This document shows, in pieces, positions 34,824 through 44,841 of a DNA stretch of 64,000 nucleotides; the first letter of the stretch is position 1, and each line of letters opens with the position of its first letter. Below the pieces are notes generated by a model. That model had not been told where the DNA came from and made no database searches. It saw nothing but the letters and a program-made list of their open reading frames with translations. Both the position numbers and the translations under genes were made by a program. The stretch comes from Sphingobacterium kitahiroshimense (GTDB lineage Bacteria; Bacteroidota; Bacteroidia; Sphingobacteriales; Sphingobacteriaceae), in the NCBI RefSeq assembly GCF_025961315.1, contig NZ_JAOQNK010000001.1, forward strand, positions 4,092,001 to 4,156,000, given 5' to 3'.

Positions 34824-36113
34824 ATGAAGGATAAGGTTGTTATATTTTGGTTCAGACGTGACCTACGTTTAGAAGATAATGTGGGATTACAGCAGGCTGT
34901 TGCATCGGGTTACCCTGTGCTCCCTATATTTATTTTTGATACGACTATACTTCAAAAGTTGGAAACTGACAAAGATCGACGAGTGGATTATATTCACCAA
35001 GCTTTGAATTCACTAAATAGTACTTTGCATAATTATGGATCAACGTTGCAGACTTATCACGGTAAACCACTTGAGATTTTTGAGATTATTACTAAAATTT
35101 ATGACGTACAAGGTATATACTGTAATAGAGATTATGAACCACAGGCAATAAAAAGAGATAAGCTGATAGAATCGTACCTGAGAGAGCGAGACATTCAATT
35201 TAATACTTACAAAGACCAGGTTATATTTGAAAAGTCGGATATTGTTAAAGATGATGGCAACCCCTACAGTGTATACACTCCCTATTCGAGAAAATGGAAA
35301 AGCCTATTGGTTCCTCAGAATTATGCCTCTGTAGTAGTTTCTGCAGAACATTTTTATAAAACTAATCCATTGAAAATTAAAGAGCTAGAGGTATTGGGCT
35401 TTCAGAAAACGGATATAATATTTGAAAAGCCTAATTTAGAACTGGAGATTATAAGCGATTATGATAAAAAGCGTGATTTTCCTGCATTAGATCATACAAC
35501 ACACTTAGGTATTGCCCTGAGATTTGGCACAATCTCAATCAGATCGTGTGTAGCGTTTGCTTTGAAATATAATGAGACATGGCTTTCTGAATTGATCTGG
35601 AGGGAATTTTTTATGCAAATACTGTATCACTATCCACGCGTAGTCACACATAGTTTTAAACCAAAATATGATTCGATCGTATGGCGAAATAATGAAGCTG
35701 AATTTCAGCTTTGGTGTTCCGGGAAAACGGGTTATCCAATTGTCGATGCAGGAATGAGGCAACTTAATGAAACAGGGTTTATGCATAATAGGGTTCGGAT
35801 GATTACAGCTAGTTTTCTTTGTAAACATTTACTAATTGACTGGCGGTGGGGTGAGGCTTATTTTGCGCAAAAATTATTAGATTATGATCTGGCTGCCAAT
35901 AATGGCAACTGGCAGTGGGTGGCTGGATGTGGTTGTGATGCAGCCCCATATTTCCGTATTTTTAATCCCACAGCGCAAACTTTAAAATTTGATGCTGATT
36001 TGACTTATATCAAGACTTGGAATCCGGATTATGAAAAAAATATTCAGATACCGATAGTGTCGCACGAGGAAGCACGTGAAAGAGCACTGAGAGTATATAA
36101 GCAAGCATTGTAA
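34824..36113 (+). CDS. phrB: Deoxyribodipyrimidine photolyase (class I CPD/cryptochrome family)
   Basis: 429 residues from ATG 34824; 34800 is also in frame but the family begins with the strand VVIFWFRRDLRLEDN found here. The N-terminal antenna-binding alpha/beta domain is followed by the FAD-binding helical domain with WREFFMQILYHYPR, the GYPIVDAGMRQLNETGFMHN block, and NRVRMITASFLCKHLLIDWR. The C-terminal DYDLAANNGNWQWVAGCGCD is the standard active-site and lesion-contact segment. The enzyme repairs UV-made pyrimidine dimers using blue light. Co-directional with the idi gene 20 bp on and with the decayed cyclase, as in light-response clusters. Confidence 0.93.
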   Translation: MKDKVVIFWFRRDLRLEDNVGLQQAVASGYPVLPIFIFDTTILQKLETDKDRRVDYIHQALNSLNSTLHNYGSTLQTYHGKPLEIFEIITKIYDVQGIYCNRDYEPQAIKRDKLIESYLRERDIQFNTYKDQVIFEKSDIVKDDGNPYSVYTPYSRKWKSLLVPQNYASVVVSAEHFYKTNPLKIKELEVLGFQKTDIIFEKPNLELEIISDYDKKRDFPALDHTTHLGIALRFGTISIRSCVAFALKYNETWLSELIWREFFMQILYHYPRVVTHSFKPKYDSIVWRNNEAEFQLWCSGKTGYPIVDAGMRQLNETGFMHNRVRMITASFLCKHLLIDWRWGEAYFAQKLLDYDLAANNGNWQWVAGCGCDAAPYFRIFNPTAQTLKFDADLTYIKTWNPDYEKNIQIPIVSHEEARERALRVYKQAL

Positions 36114-36133
36114 ATTTATTGTCTGTAAAAAAT

Positions 36134-36646
36134 ATGAAAAGAAATAAAGTAATATTGGTAGATGAACAGGATCACGTAGTAGGTGAAATGGACAAAATGG
36201 AGGCGCATGAAAAAGGAATTTTGCATCGCGCATTTTCTATTTTCATTTTTAACAGCAAAGGACAGATGCTAATTCATCAACGAGCGAATGAAAAATATCA
36301 TGGTGGCGGATTGTGGACGAATGCATGTTGCTCGCATCCACAATTAGATGAAGATATTAAAGAGAGTGCCGAACAGCGCTTACAATTTGAAATGGGTCTG
36401 CAATGTGATCTAAAAAGAGTATTTGCATTTATTTACCATACACCTGTTGAAAATGAACTTATCGAACACGAATATGACCATGTATTAGTAGGATATACCG
36501 ATCAACAGCCTGTGCTGAATACTAATGAGGTACAGGCCTTTAAATGGATTGATAAGTTAGAATTGCTCCAAAAGATAAATGATCAACCAGATATTTTTAC
36601 GTATTGGTTTAGAATGGCTTTACCTCAGCTTATCGGACAAATATAA
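36134..36646 (+). CDS. idi: Isopentenyl-diphosphate delta-isomerase, type I
   Basis: 170 residues from ATG 36134 (the TTG at 36119 is rejected). The Nudix-like fold shows the metal-binding and catalytic pieces: LHRAFSIFIFN, WTNACCSHPQLDE (catalytic Cys in NACCSHP), and EYDHVLVGY with the second catalytic Glu region. It interconverts isopentenyl and dimethylallyl diphosphate for isoprenoid and carotenoid synthesis. It starts 20 bp after photolyase, hence one operon. Its presence beside a lost lycopene cyclase suggests the operon once served carotenoid formation as well as quinones. Confidence 0.93.
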   Translation: MKRNKVILVDEQDHVVGEMDKMEAHEKGILHRAFSIFIFNSKGQMLIHQRANEKYHGGGLWTNACCSHPQLDEDIKESAEQRLQFEMGLQCDLKRVFAFIYHTPVENELIEHEYDHVLVGYTDQQPVLNTNEVQAFKWIDKLELLQKINDQPDIFTYWFRMALPQLIGQI

Positions 36647-37043
36647 TTGGATCTCATTGTCATTTTTTTGAAAGTAAAACGCTTACTACAAGTTTATTTA
36701 CGAATAAATACTGTTTTAATATACGAGAGTTAAATTATAAGTAACTATTAGATGTTGTGATTACTAATTTATTTAGATATCTAACATTTTGATGTGTAAT
36801 ATTACCTTTTTCACTTAAGATTCTCATTGAATAATTTTCCCTTGTGCGGTATAATATTGAGATTATACCGCATTTGTTTTGCATGTTCGTGCAAAATATA
36901 TTTGACCCATATCTTTTCTACATCGTTTTCGTATGCAGTGCAATCGATTGCTTGATTTGAGCGATAGTATACGTGTTTTTTTTTGTTTAGACTTGTTTCA
37001 CTATAACCAAAAGTTACACGAATAAAAACCTAATACATTGAAT
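36647..37043. other. Intergenic leader of the SusC gene
   Basis: No gene. Contains the hairpin at 36845-36880 and AT-rich sequence; no good promoter match was found. Confidence 0.4.
36845..36880 (+). terminator. Hairpin terminator downstream of idi
   Basis: TGCGGTATAAT (36845-36855) and ATTATACCGCA (36862-36872) form a perfect 11-bp stem, followed by TTTGTTTT. It is about 200 bp after idi and also 170 bp before the SusC gene, so an operator role is the alternative. Confidence 0.65.
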
Positions 37044-40000
37044 ATGGTTAAAAACAATTACTTAAAGAAGAAAGGCTGGTCACAATTATACTGTCATCTT
37101 GCACTTTTAACACCACTTTCACTTAGTGTATTGCCTAATCAGGCAATAGCAAGTATACTTTTCCCGGAAAGCCTGGTGTATGCTAAATTACGAACGCAAC
37201 AAAACATTTCTGGTAAAGTGGTTGATGCAACTGGTAAAGCTGTCAGCGGCGTTACAGTAAGAGAAAAAGGTGGTAAAAACTCGACTTCAACAGATATTAA
37301 TGGGAATTATAATTTAGCTGTAAGTACTCACGACCCTATTTTGGTTTTTAGTTCAATTGGTTATATTGGCCAAGAAGTACTAGCTTCTGGTGCTGCAAAA
37401 GTAATTTTAAAGCAAACTGAAGATGTTCTTGATGAGGTTGTGGTAGTTGGATACGGTAATCAAAAGAAAACCAATTTAACAAGTGCAGTGTCACAGGTCG
37501 ATGCAAAAGTATTAAAAGATAGACCATCACCTACTGTAGTCAATATGCTTCAGGGTGCAGCTCCTGGTTTAGTAATTAGCCGAAACTCGGGAAGACCAGG
37601 TGCCCAAGGTTTAAATATGGAAGTTCGTGGAGCTACTTCAGCGAATGGTGGCGTTGCGCCTTTGGTTGTTATCGATGGAGTTATAAGTTCTGAAGGTACA
37701 TTCATGGCTTTAAATCCTAATGATATTGAGAATATTAGTATTCTGAAAGATGGTGGAGCTACAGCTATCTATGGAGCACAATCTGCAGGAGGAGTTCTCT
37801 TGGTTACCACGAAAAAGGGTGAAAAGGGTAAATCACGAATTTCATTGATGAGTAATATGGCCTGGCAAATGCCTGCTAATATTCCTGAAAGACTGTCTTT
37901 GATCGATGAAATGAACTATGTTAATACAGCAAGAGCAAATGCTGGATTAGCGCCAGAGTATAATGAAGAAGATCTGAATTATGCTATCAATGGTCCTACG
38001 TTTGTTTTAGGCTCTAACGGTCAGTGGAGAACATACAATCAGGAAAATTTGATTGATAAGGTGGTTAAAAAGTCTTATACAATGAATAATACGAATCTGC
38101 AGTTTTCCGGAGGAAATGAAAACGTAACTTATATGGCGTCATTGGGAAATATGAGCCAGGCAGGTATGTTTAAGATTGGAGAAGATCATTTTACGAGATG
38201 GAATGCACGTGCAAATATTTCTGCAAAAGTAAACGAATATATCAAGTTAGATATTGGTAGTGCATTTATCGATCAAGCTACAGATAATCCGCAGGATGGT
38301 GGATATGGCTTAGATGGGGGTGGAAATGGAATACTACGTCAATTTTTTTCTTCACGAATGCGGTTCCCTATTTTTAATGAAGACGGAACATATTATCGTA
38401 GCGGTACTTCATCAGCTTTTGGTTATGCTTTGTTGAAAGACGGAGGATTTAACCGAGATCGTAGCAGTACTTATTTTAACAATGCAACTGCAACGATACA
38501 CAAGTTAGTAAAAGGACTTGAAGTCAAATTAATGTATAGTCGAGAGGATATTACTAAGCAAAATCGAAACTTCAGACGTACCGTAACCTTCTATTCTGGA
38601 CCTGAAGCTAATACTGTCAGTCAATTGAATAATCCAAATAATTATTCAATAATGGACTATAAAACCCTGAGTCAGAATTATCAGGCTGTAGCAGATTATG
38701 ATTTTAAACTTGGTTCAGATCATAATTTCCATATCATGGGAGGATATCAGTTGTACTCATATGACTATCAAACTTTGGGAGCAACAACCAAAAATCTATA
38801 TGTTAATGATAATCCGAGTTTGAATTTTACTTCAGATCCAGTGAATAAGTCAAATTCACAATCAGCTTTAACAGAGAAGATGCAATCATACTTCGGTCGT
38901 TTCAACTATAATTATAAAGAGAAATACTTATTTGAAGCAACGATAAGAAGTGATGAAAGCTCTCGATTAACTCCTGGACAACGAGTGAAGGTATTTCCAT
39001 CATTTTCTGCAGGATGGAATATGTCTAAAGAATCTTGGTTTGATGGTATTTCCACTGTTGTTAATGAGCTAAAACCACGTATTTCTTGGGGTAAAGTTGG
39101 CTCGAAGGTAGGAATTGGATATTATGATTTTATAGCGCAATTACAAACAGGGTCTAATGTCTTATTAGGTGATAGTAGACAGACATATTTATATCAAAGT
39201 ATGATTCCTGCTGTTAACCTTTCATGGGAAACAATAGAGACACAAAACTTTGGTTTGGATTTTAGCTTTTTGAATAGAAAGCTGAAAGGATCATTTGATT
39301 ATTATAATAAATATAATAACAATATGCTTGTAAGAGTAAGTTTGCCCGCAACGATCGGGATTGATGTTCCCAAATCTAATGTTGGAAAAATGAAGACCTG
39401 GGGATGGGAACTGGCTTTAGGATATCAAGATAAGATCGGTGACGATATTACTTTTGGAGCATCATTCAATCTTGCAGATAATCAAAATAAGCTTGTGAAA
39501 TATGGTGGCGCGGATAATATTATTTATTCTGGTGTTAATAATTTGGTAGAAGGGTATGCGCTTAATTCAATTTGGGCGTATAAAACCAACGGTTATTTTC
39601 AGACAGAAGAGGATCTAAAAAATGCACCAAGCTATGCTAAGTTGATAAATAAAGCGGGCGTACCTGGGTTAGGTGATATTCGTTATGTAGATCTAGATGG
39701 AAATGGTGAAATTTCGCCAGGAAAAAATATCGTTGGTGATGCTGGTGATTTGCAGTATCTGGGAGATATTAATCCACGCTATCAGTATGGGTTCAACTTT
39801 AATTTTGGGTATAAAAACTTAGATTTCAGTATGTTTGTTCAAGGGATTGGTAAGCGTAAGTTTAAACCAAGTAATGAATTAATTCAACCTCAATTATATT
39901 CGTATTATCTGCCAATGAATTTTCATATGGATTATTGGACTCCTGAGAACAGAGATGCAGCTTATCCGCGCCCTTATTTAGAAGGAACTCAAAACTTTCA

Positions 40001-40262
40001 AAATTCGGATAAATGGTTTATGAGTGGTGCATATGCACGATTGAAAAATATCCAGATTGGTTATTCTTTGACGCGGGAAACAGTTAAGAAATTACCATTT
40101 TCTCGTGTACGTATGTATGTTTCTGGAGAAGATTTATTGACAATTTCTAGATTGGGAATTTATAAAGGAGTGATCGATCCAGAGATGAAGCCTGAAGATG
40201 GTAAAGTATCTCCATATCCATTCGCAACTTCTATCTCTTTCGGTTTAAATATTGATTTATAA
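37044..40262 (+). CDS. SusC/RagA-family TonB-linked outer membrane transporter
   Basis: 1072 residues from ATG 37044. Long signal region, carboxypeptidase-regulatory-like domain (ISGKVVDATGKAVSGVTVRE at about 50), the family signature LDEVVVVGYGNQKKTNLTSA, a plug (VNMLQGAAPGLVISRNSGRPG, EVRGATSANGGVAPLVVIDG, ISILKDGGATAIYGAQSAGG) and a large barrel ending SISFGLNIDL. With its SusD partner 8-14 bp downstream it forms an outer membrane complex that imports oligosaccharides or peptides. No glycoside hydrolase is adjacent, so the substrate is not deducible. The neighbouring MG2/plug-like protein is a common companion of such pairs. Confidence 0.95.
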   Translation: MVKNNYLKKKGWSQLYCHLALLTPLSLSVLPNQAIASILFPESLVYAKLRTQQNISGKVVDATGKAVSGVTVREKGGKNSTSTDINGNYNLAVSTHDPILVFSSIGYIGQEVLASGAAKVILKQTEDVLDEVVVVGYGNQKKTNLTSAVSQVDAKVLKDRPSPTVVNMLQGAAPGLVISRNSGRPGAQGLNMEVRGATSANGGVAPLVVIDGVISSEGTFMALNPNDIENISILKDGGATAIYGAQSAGGVLLVTTKKGEKGKSRISLMSNMAWQMPANIPERLSLIDEMNYVNTARANAGLAPEYNEEDLNYAINGPTFVLGSNGQWRTYNQENLIDKVVKKSYTMNNTNLQFSGGNENVTYMASLGNMSQAGMFKIGEDHFTRWNARANISAKVNEYIKLDIGSAFIDQATDNPQDGGYGLDGGGNGILRQFFSSRMRFPIFNEDGTYYRSGTSSAFGYALLKDGGFNRDRSSTYFNNATATIHKLVKGLEVKLMYSREDITKQNRNFRRTVTFYSGPEANTVSQLNNPNNYSIMDYKTLSQNYQAVADYDFKLGSDHNFHIMGGYQLYSYDYQTLGATTKNLYVNDNPSLNFTSDPVNKSNSQSALTEKMQSYFGRFNYNYKEKYLFEATIRSDESSRLTPGQRVKVFPSFSAGWNMSKESWFDGISTVVNELKPRISWGKVGSKVGIGYYDFIAQLQTGSNVLLGDSRQTYLYQSMIPAVNLSWETIETQNFGLDFSFLNRKLKGSFDYYNKYNNNMLVRVSLPATIGIDVPKSNVGKMKTWGWELALGYQDKIGDDITFGASFNLADNQNKLVKYGGADNIIYSGVNNLVEGYALNSIWAYKTNGYFQTEEDLKNAPSYAKLINKAGVPGLGDIRYVDLDGNGEISPGKNIVGDAGDLQYLGDINPRYQYGFNFNFGYKNLDFSMFVQGIGKRKFKPSNELIQPQLYSYYLPMNFHMDYWTPENRDAAYPRPYLEGTQNFQNSDKWFMSGAYARLKNIQIGYSLTRETVKKLPFSRVRMYVSGEDLLTISRLGIYKGVIDPEMKPEDGKVSPYPFATSISFGLNIDL

Positions 40263-40276
40263 TAAGAACAATGATT

Positions 40277-42010
40277 ATGAAAAAAAGAATTTTATATCTA
40301 TTATTAGCATCGGTCTCTTTTAGCTCTTTTATTTCTTGTGATATCAATGAAGTGCCAGAGACAACAATGAGTGATGCTAACTTCTGGAATACGGTGGCAG
40401 ATATCAGGTTGGCGGCTAATTATTTTTATTCTACAATACCAGGACTAACATTAGCAGATGTAACTGTAGATAATTGGTCAACAGATGCTTACCCGAATAC
40501 TTCATCAAATAATATAAGCGATGGTTCTCGTGCAACCCCGGCCACTAGTACAGATTATAATTATAATGGTATTTTTCAAGCTAATAAACTAATTGAAAAA
40601 TCTGAAGAGGTTATTAAAAAGGGTGGTGATCTGACGCAAATAAATTGGTATGTGGGTGAGGCAAGGTTTTTTAGGGCTTGGTATTATTTTGAAATGTTTA
40701 AACGTTTTGGAGGAGTACCATTGATCACAAAAACGATGACTGTAGATGATCCTGATATTTTTAAAGTACGCGCTTCAAGGGAAGAACTTTTTCAATTCAT
40801 CTTGGATGACCTGGACTATGCAATATCTGTTTTACGATCTGCAGATGAACTAAATACCACAAAAGAATATGGCAGAATTTCTAAAACTGCAGCGCTAGCA
40901 TTTAAATCTAGAGTAGCTCTGTTCGAAGGAACGCGAGAAAAGTTTCATAATTATGGTGAGCAAAAGAAACATTTAACCATCGCCAAGGAGGCTGCCGAAG
41001 CTGTTATTAATTCTAGCGCACATGCTTTGTTTACTGCATCGGCTGTAGGAAGTCACGGTGAAGTTATTAATAATGCTTATTTTAATTTATTCCAAGAGGC
41101 TGGTGAAGGCCGATCGAATAAAGAAAATATAATAGTAAAGACATATGGGATTAATCGTGATAATAGTGTGATTTCTACTCCTGTACAACGCTATTATGAA
41201 GGAAATTCTGTAGTCCCAACTCAAAATTTTGTTGATAACTATTTGATGGCAGATGGCTTACCAATTGAAAAATCACCATTATATCAGAAACCTGATAAAT
41301 CAATGACTCACGCTCAATATTTCAGTAAAAAAGATCCGCGTATGAGTTTCAGTATCTTTAAAAGGGGAGATGAGTTTATTTCCAGTAGTAATTACACGAT
41401 ACCGAATCCTAGTTATCAAAGAAGTGGATACGGTATACGAAAATATGCTAAAAAAGATTTTTGGACACTTCAAGCATCTTATATAGACCGACCTGTCATT
41501 CGTTATGCTGAAGTCCTTTTAAATTATGCTGAGGCTGTGTATGAGTTGGATGGAACAATCAGTGATATGGTATTGGATCAAACGATCAATGCACTTCGAG
41601 GCAGATTGCCACAAGTGAATATTGGTACAGATGCTGCACCAAATTATGTTGCAATGCCTAAATTAACCAATGCTTTTGTAAATAGTAATGGACTAAATAT
41701 GAGGACGGAAATTCGACGTGAAAGAAAAGTTGAGCTGGCCTTTGAAGGGCATGGATATTGGGATTTGATTCGATGGAAAATAGCAGAAATTGAGTTGCCA
41801 AAAGCATTGTTAGGTAGTTATTTATTTACAGAATATCTAACAGCTACAGGTGACAAATGGTCGGATAAGACTCTAGTAAACGATCAGAATTATATAATTT
41901 TGCAACCTGCTACATTACGTAGATTTGATAAGGATCGAGATTATCTATGGCCATTGCCAACTTCTGAACTCGCTAAAAATGTAAAGTTAGAACAGAACCC
42001 TAACTGGTAG
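40277..42010 (+). CDS. SusD/RagB-family nutrient-binding outer membrane lipoprotein
   Basis: 577 residues from ATG 40277; ATG 40271 is 2 codons upstream and equally usable. Lipoprotein signal with lipobox FISC, then the SusD N-terminal TPR-like part (EARFFRAWYYFEMFKRFGGVPLI) and C-terminal RagB/SusD domain (VIRYAEVLLNYAEAVYEL; REIRRERKVELAFEGHGYWDLIRWK appears in parts). It caps the SusC barrel and binds the ligand at the cell surface. A strong terminator follows directly, so the operon ends here unless read-through reaches the 42387 gene. Confidence 0.95.
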   Translation: MKKRILYLLLASVSFSSFISCDINEVPETTMSDANFWNTVADIRLAANYFYSTIPGLTLADVTVDNWSTDAYPNTSSNNISDGSRATPATSTDYNYNGIFQANKLIEKSEEVIKKGGDLTQINWYVGEARFFRAWYYFEMFKRFGGVPLITKTMTVDDPDIFKVRASREELFQFILDDLDYAISVLRSADELNTTKEYGRISKTAALAFKSRVALFEGTREKFHNYGEQKKHLTIAKEAAEAVINSSAHALFTASAVGSHGEVINNAYFNLFQEAGEGRSNKENIIVKTYGINRDNSVISTPVQRYYEGNSVVPTQNFVDNYLMADGLPIEKSPLYQKPDKSMTHAQYFSKKDPRMSFSIFKRGDEFISSSNYTIPNPSYQRSGYGIRKYAKKDFWTLQASYIDRPVIRYAEVLLNYAEAVYELDGTISDMVLDQTINALRGRLPQVNIGTDAAPNYVAMPKLTNAFVNSNGLNMRTEIRRERKVELAFEGHGYWDLIRWKIAEIELPKALLGSYLFTEYLTATGDKWSDKTLVNDQNYIILQPATLRRFDKDRDYLWPLPTSELAKNVKLEQNPNW

Positions 42011-42015
42011 TATTG

Positions 42016-42049
42016 AAAAAAAGCACGGGATTTAATTCCGTGCTTTTTT
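42016..42049 (+). terminator. Rho-independent terminator of the susCD operon
   Basis: AAAAAAGCACGG and CCGTGCTTTTTT arms (42017-42028 and 42038-42049) around GATTTAATT. It starts 6 bp after the SusD stop. Confidence 0.9.
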
Positions 42050-42386
42050 ACCTTTAGTAATACACATTTTTATTCTTAATAGAGTAAAATCTGTCACGTT
42101 TCATAGAAATGATAGGATGAAGATATCATATATCATACAGTTTCTCATGTAAAGGTGTTTTTCATTAATGGTATTTTATTCTGTGTTATTCTCAAAAAAG
42201 ATAGAACCTGCATAAGTTGGATTGCTAAAACCTTTATCGTAAAGTAACCTCTGAAAATGAGTTGAAAATTCAAGTAGAACTTTTTTAACTCCTTGAAAAT
42301 TTAATACTTAAGTGTTATGATTTATTATTATTTTAGATGGGAATTGCTAACCATTCAATTTTATAAACCAAAGCCATAATAAATAC
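42050..42386. other. Intergenic leader of the 42387 gene
   Basis: About 340 bp without a gene, repeat or convincing promoter motif. Confidence 0.4.
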
Positions 42387-44717
42387 ATGAAACTACTGCG
42401 CTTCATTACCTTTTTTAATTTAATTTCTCTTAGTCTTTTTACACAGGCACAATCAATCTCCAAAATAGCGATTCACTTGGATCGAACCGAGTATTTTCCT
42501 GGGGATACAATCTTGTTTAAGGGATATGTAGTGACAGATGGTGTTTTGGATAGTGCTATACGAAATGTCTATATTGATTGGGCTGATGGAGAGGGGGCGG
42601 TACTGGAAAATAATGTTTATGTTGTGGTTGATGGAGTTTTTGCAGCTCAGTATTTGGTGCCTAAAAACTATACAGAACATCGGATTTTATTGAATGCTTT
42701 TACAAAAAACACGGTTGATTTTCCTAATCTGATTTATGATAAAAGTATTGCAATTTATCAAAAAGAGGAGAAAATTGTATTGAATGGCGGAATGAGTCAA
42801 ATACCCGAATTGATAATGTATCCGAAAATAAAACATATGCTGCTCCATGAACCAGTTGGATTCCTCTTTAAAAATCCAGTAAATATTTTTTTTAAGGGAC
42901 AAATCAAAACAGCCGATGGAAAAGTGGTAGAAGAATTTGAAAGCGATAAAAATGGAGAAGTCAATGTATTCCTAACTCCTGAGGCCAACGAATATATTTT
43001 GGAATGGCAGATGGTAGGTGGTGAAAAAATTAAAACAGTATTACCTAACGTTGTTGATCATGGTTATAAGATAACTGTAGGAGAAAGTGCAGATAAATAT
43101 AAACTGACGGTTTCTAAAGTTGGAAAAATAAACGATGAAGTTATTGTTCAAGCTTATCTCGATCACCAGAAATTATTTGATGAAAAAGTAATTATAAAGG
43201 ATGGGCAAGATGTAAAAACACTTGTATTGCCAAAGGATGGATTAGTAAATGGTGTTCTCCAATTTTTGTTGTACGATATAAATGGAAATCTATTACAAAA
43301 AGAAGGTTTGATCACTAAAAGTCAAGAAACTTTTATAACGCCAGATGTTAGCTTTGTCAATCGTTCTTCGGAACCATTGGGGAAAAATTTGTTACGTGTT
43401 CAATTGCCAGAAGGTGAGCTGGCGAATGTTTCAGTTTCTATTATTGATGGAATTTTTCCATTAGATAGCACTGCTACGATGATATCAGATCTCTTATTTA
43501 AAAATATAGCAAAAAAGCCATTTGAAAATCAATTTGTTCAAGACATTACTAAAGATGAGCGATACATTGCAGCATTATCCAAAGATGAATTTATTATACC
43601 AGATAATGGTAAAAGGAAACCAGATGATATATTACTATTACATGGTAAAATGGAATTAAAAGAAAAGGGTAAGAAAAAAATAGAAAAGACTTTAGACAAC
43701 TTAGCTGAGGATGGAAAAGCGAAGCGTGGTATTTCATTTGGGTATCAAGGTGAACTGGACCCGGTTATGCGTTATATGGAAGTACCTTTTGATGGCGAGA
43801 ATAGTTTTAAAATAACGGACTATGTTCCATTTGATACCGTACAGTTACGTGTCACGCAGGTGGAGGATAAAATGAGGTTCATACCTTTTAAAGTGAATTA
43901 TACTTTTTATGATATGTCCAAGGTAGATACTTTGAGAAATATACCATATGCAGGATCGTTATGGATAAACCCGGAAGTAGAAAAAAATCCGTTACTTGAT
44001 AATTTTAGAACTCGGTATATGGCGACTTTGTTGAAAAGGGATATAACCAAACTTGATACAGTAAAGATTAGCGGCAAAATAGTAAATGAACAAAGGGTAA
44101 AAGATTTGAATAATAAATATGCTAAAAGTGGACTATTTTCAAAAGATGGAAGGGGCATAGATATTCAGGGCGACAAAGAGGCCAAAGGTAGTTTTAACCT
44201 GTTTACTTATCTACAGCTGGGTAAGATTGCGGGATTACAGATTATTAGTCAACCCATGACAAATGTGCCAATAGTGAAATTTAAAAGTGATGTTGTCGCA
44301 TATTATATCAATGAGATCGAAACAACTGCGGAGGAAGTAAGCTACCTGGCTATGAATGAAATTGCTTATGTGAAGGTAATTGAAGGACCTACGCCAACGG
44401 TTAGTCGTGGACCTGTGGTCGCCGTTTATACGCTCCCGTCCTCTGAAGTGGTACGAGATAGAGGAAGGTTAGTTGATTTGCAGAAAGTTAAAGGATATAC
44501 ATCACTCCGCCCTTTTCAGAGTGTAAATGAAAATTTAAATTTAAGCGGTTTTGGAGATCGTATTACATTGTACTGGAATCCCATACTGGTTTACTATAAG
44601 AACGTTGCAGCAAAAGAGATCGAATTTTTAAATAATAATCGAGCAGGAAAGGTACAGGTAACTATCCAAGGTATCACAAAATCGGGAAAACTCGTGTATT
44701 TTCAAAAAGTAATGTAG
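42387..44717 (+). CDS. Large secreted protein with N-terminal MG2-like and C-terminal plug-like domains
   Basis: 776 residues, signal peptide ending TQAQ (about 22). The start of the mature part (IAIHLDRTEYFPGDTILFKGYVV) is typical of macroglobulin MG2 domains, followed by further beta-sandwich segments. Near the C terminus, VAYYINEIETTAEEVSYLAMNEI and IAYVKVIEG resemble a TonB-receptor plug fragment (short Dgv...eyIev pattern) without a barrel. Proteins with this layout are frequent beside SusCD pairs in Sphingobacteriaceae; their function is unproven. It has its own leader after the susCD terminator. A periplasmic or surface role in substrate handling or signalling is inference. Confidence 0.6.
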   Translation: MKLLRFITFFNLISLSLFTQAQSISKIAIHLDRTEYFPGDTILFKGYVVTDGVLDSAIRNVYIDWADGEGAVLENNVYVVVDGVFAAQYLVPKNYTEHRILLNAFTKNTVDFPNLIYDKSIAIYQKEEKIVLNGGMSQIPELIMYPKIKHMLLHEPVGFLFKNPVNIFFKGQIKTADGKVVEEFESDKNGEVNVFLTPEANEYILEWQMVGGEKIKTVLPNVVDHGYKITVGESADKYKLTVSKVGKINDEVIVQAYLDHQKLFDEKVIIKDGQDVKTLVLPKDGLVNGVLQFLLYDINGNLLQKEGLITKSQETFITPDVSFVNRSSEPLGKNLLRVQLPEGELANVSVSIIDGIFPLDSTATMISDLLFKNIAKKPFENQFVQDITKDERYIAALSKDEFIIPDNGKRKPDDILLLHGKMELKEKGKKKIEKTLDNLAEDGKAKRGISFGYQGELDPVMRYMEVPFDGENSFKITDYVPFDTVQLRVTQVEDKMRFIPFKVNYTFYDMSKVDTLRNIPYAGSLWINPEVEKNPLLDNFRTRYMATLLKRDITKLDTVKISGKIVNEQRVKDLNNKYAKSGLFSKDGRGIDIQGDKEAKGSFNLFTYLQLGKIAGLQIISQPMTNVPIVKFKSDVVAYYINEIETTAEEVSYLAMNEIAYVKVIEGPTPTVSRGPVVAVYTLPSSEVVRDRGRLVDLQKVKGYTSLRPFQSVNENLNLSGFGDRITLYWNPILVYYKNVAAKEIEFLNNNRAGKVQVTIQGITKSGKLVYFQKVM

Positions 44718-44772
44718 ATGGATAAGTAAAGACTAATAGGAGAACGTTTGAAAATTTGTCTTCAAAATAAAA

Positions 44773-44820
44773 TAGGGTAGTGCATTGCAATGAGTTGATG
44801 CACTACCCTAATTTATTTTT
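44773..44820. terminator. Bidirectional terminator between convergent genes
   Basis: TAGGGTAGTGCAT (44773-44785) and ATGCACTACCCTA (44798-44810) form a perfect 13-bp stem with T-rich tracts on both strands. It serves the 42387 gene and the gmd gene. Confidence 0.9.
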
Positions 44821-44841
44821 GAACGTTATGAGAGGTCGTAT

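Noticed and set aside
36845..36880. Hairpin before SusC as a riboswitch or attenuator
   Set aside because: It is a simple 11-bp stem with a short T tract and lacks any alternative pairing partner that I can see; terminator is the simpler reading.
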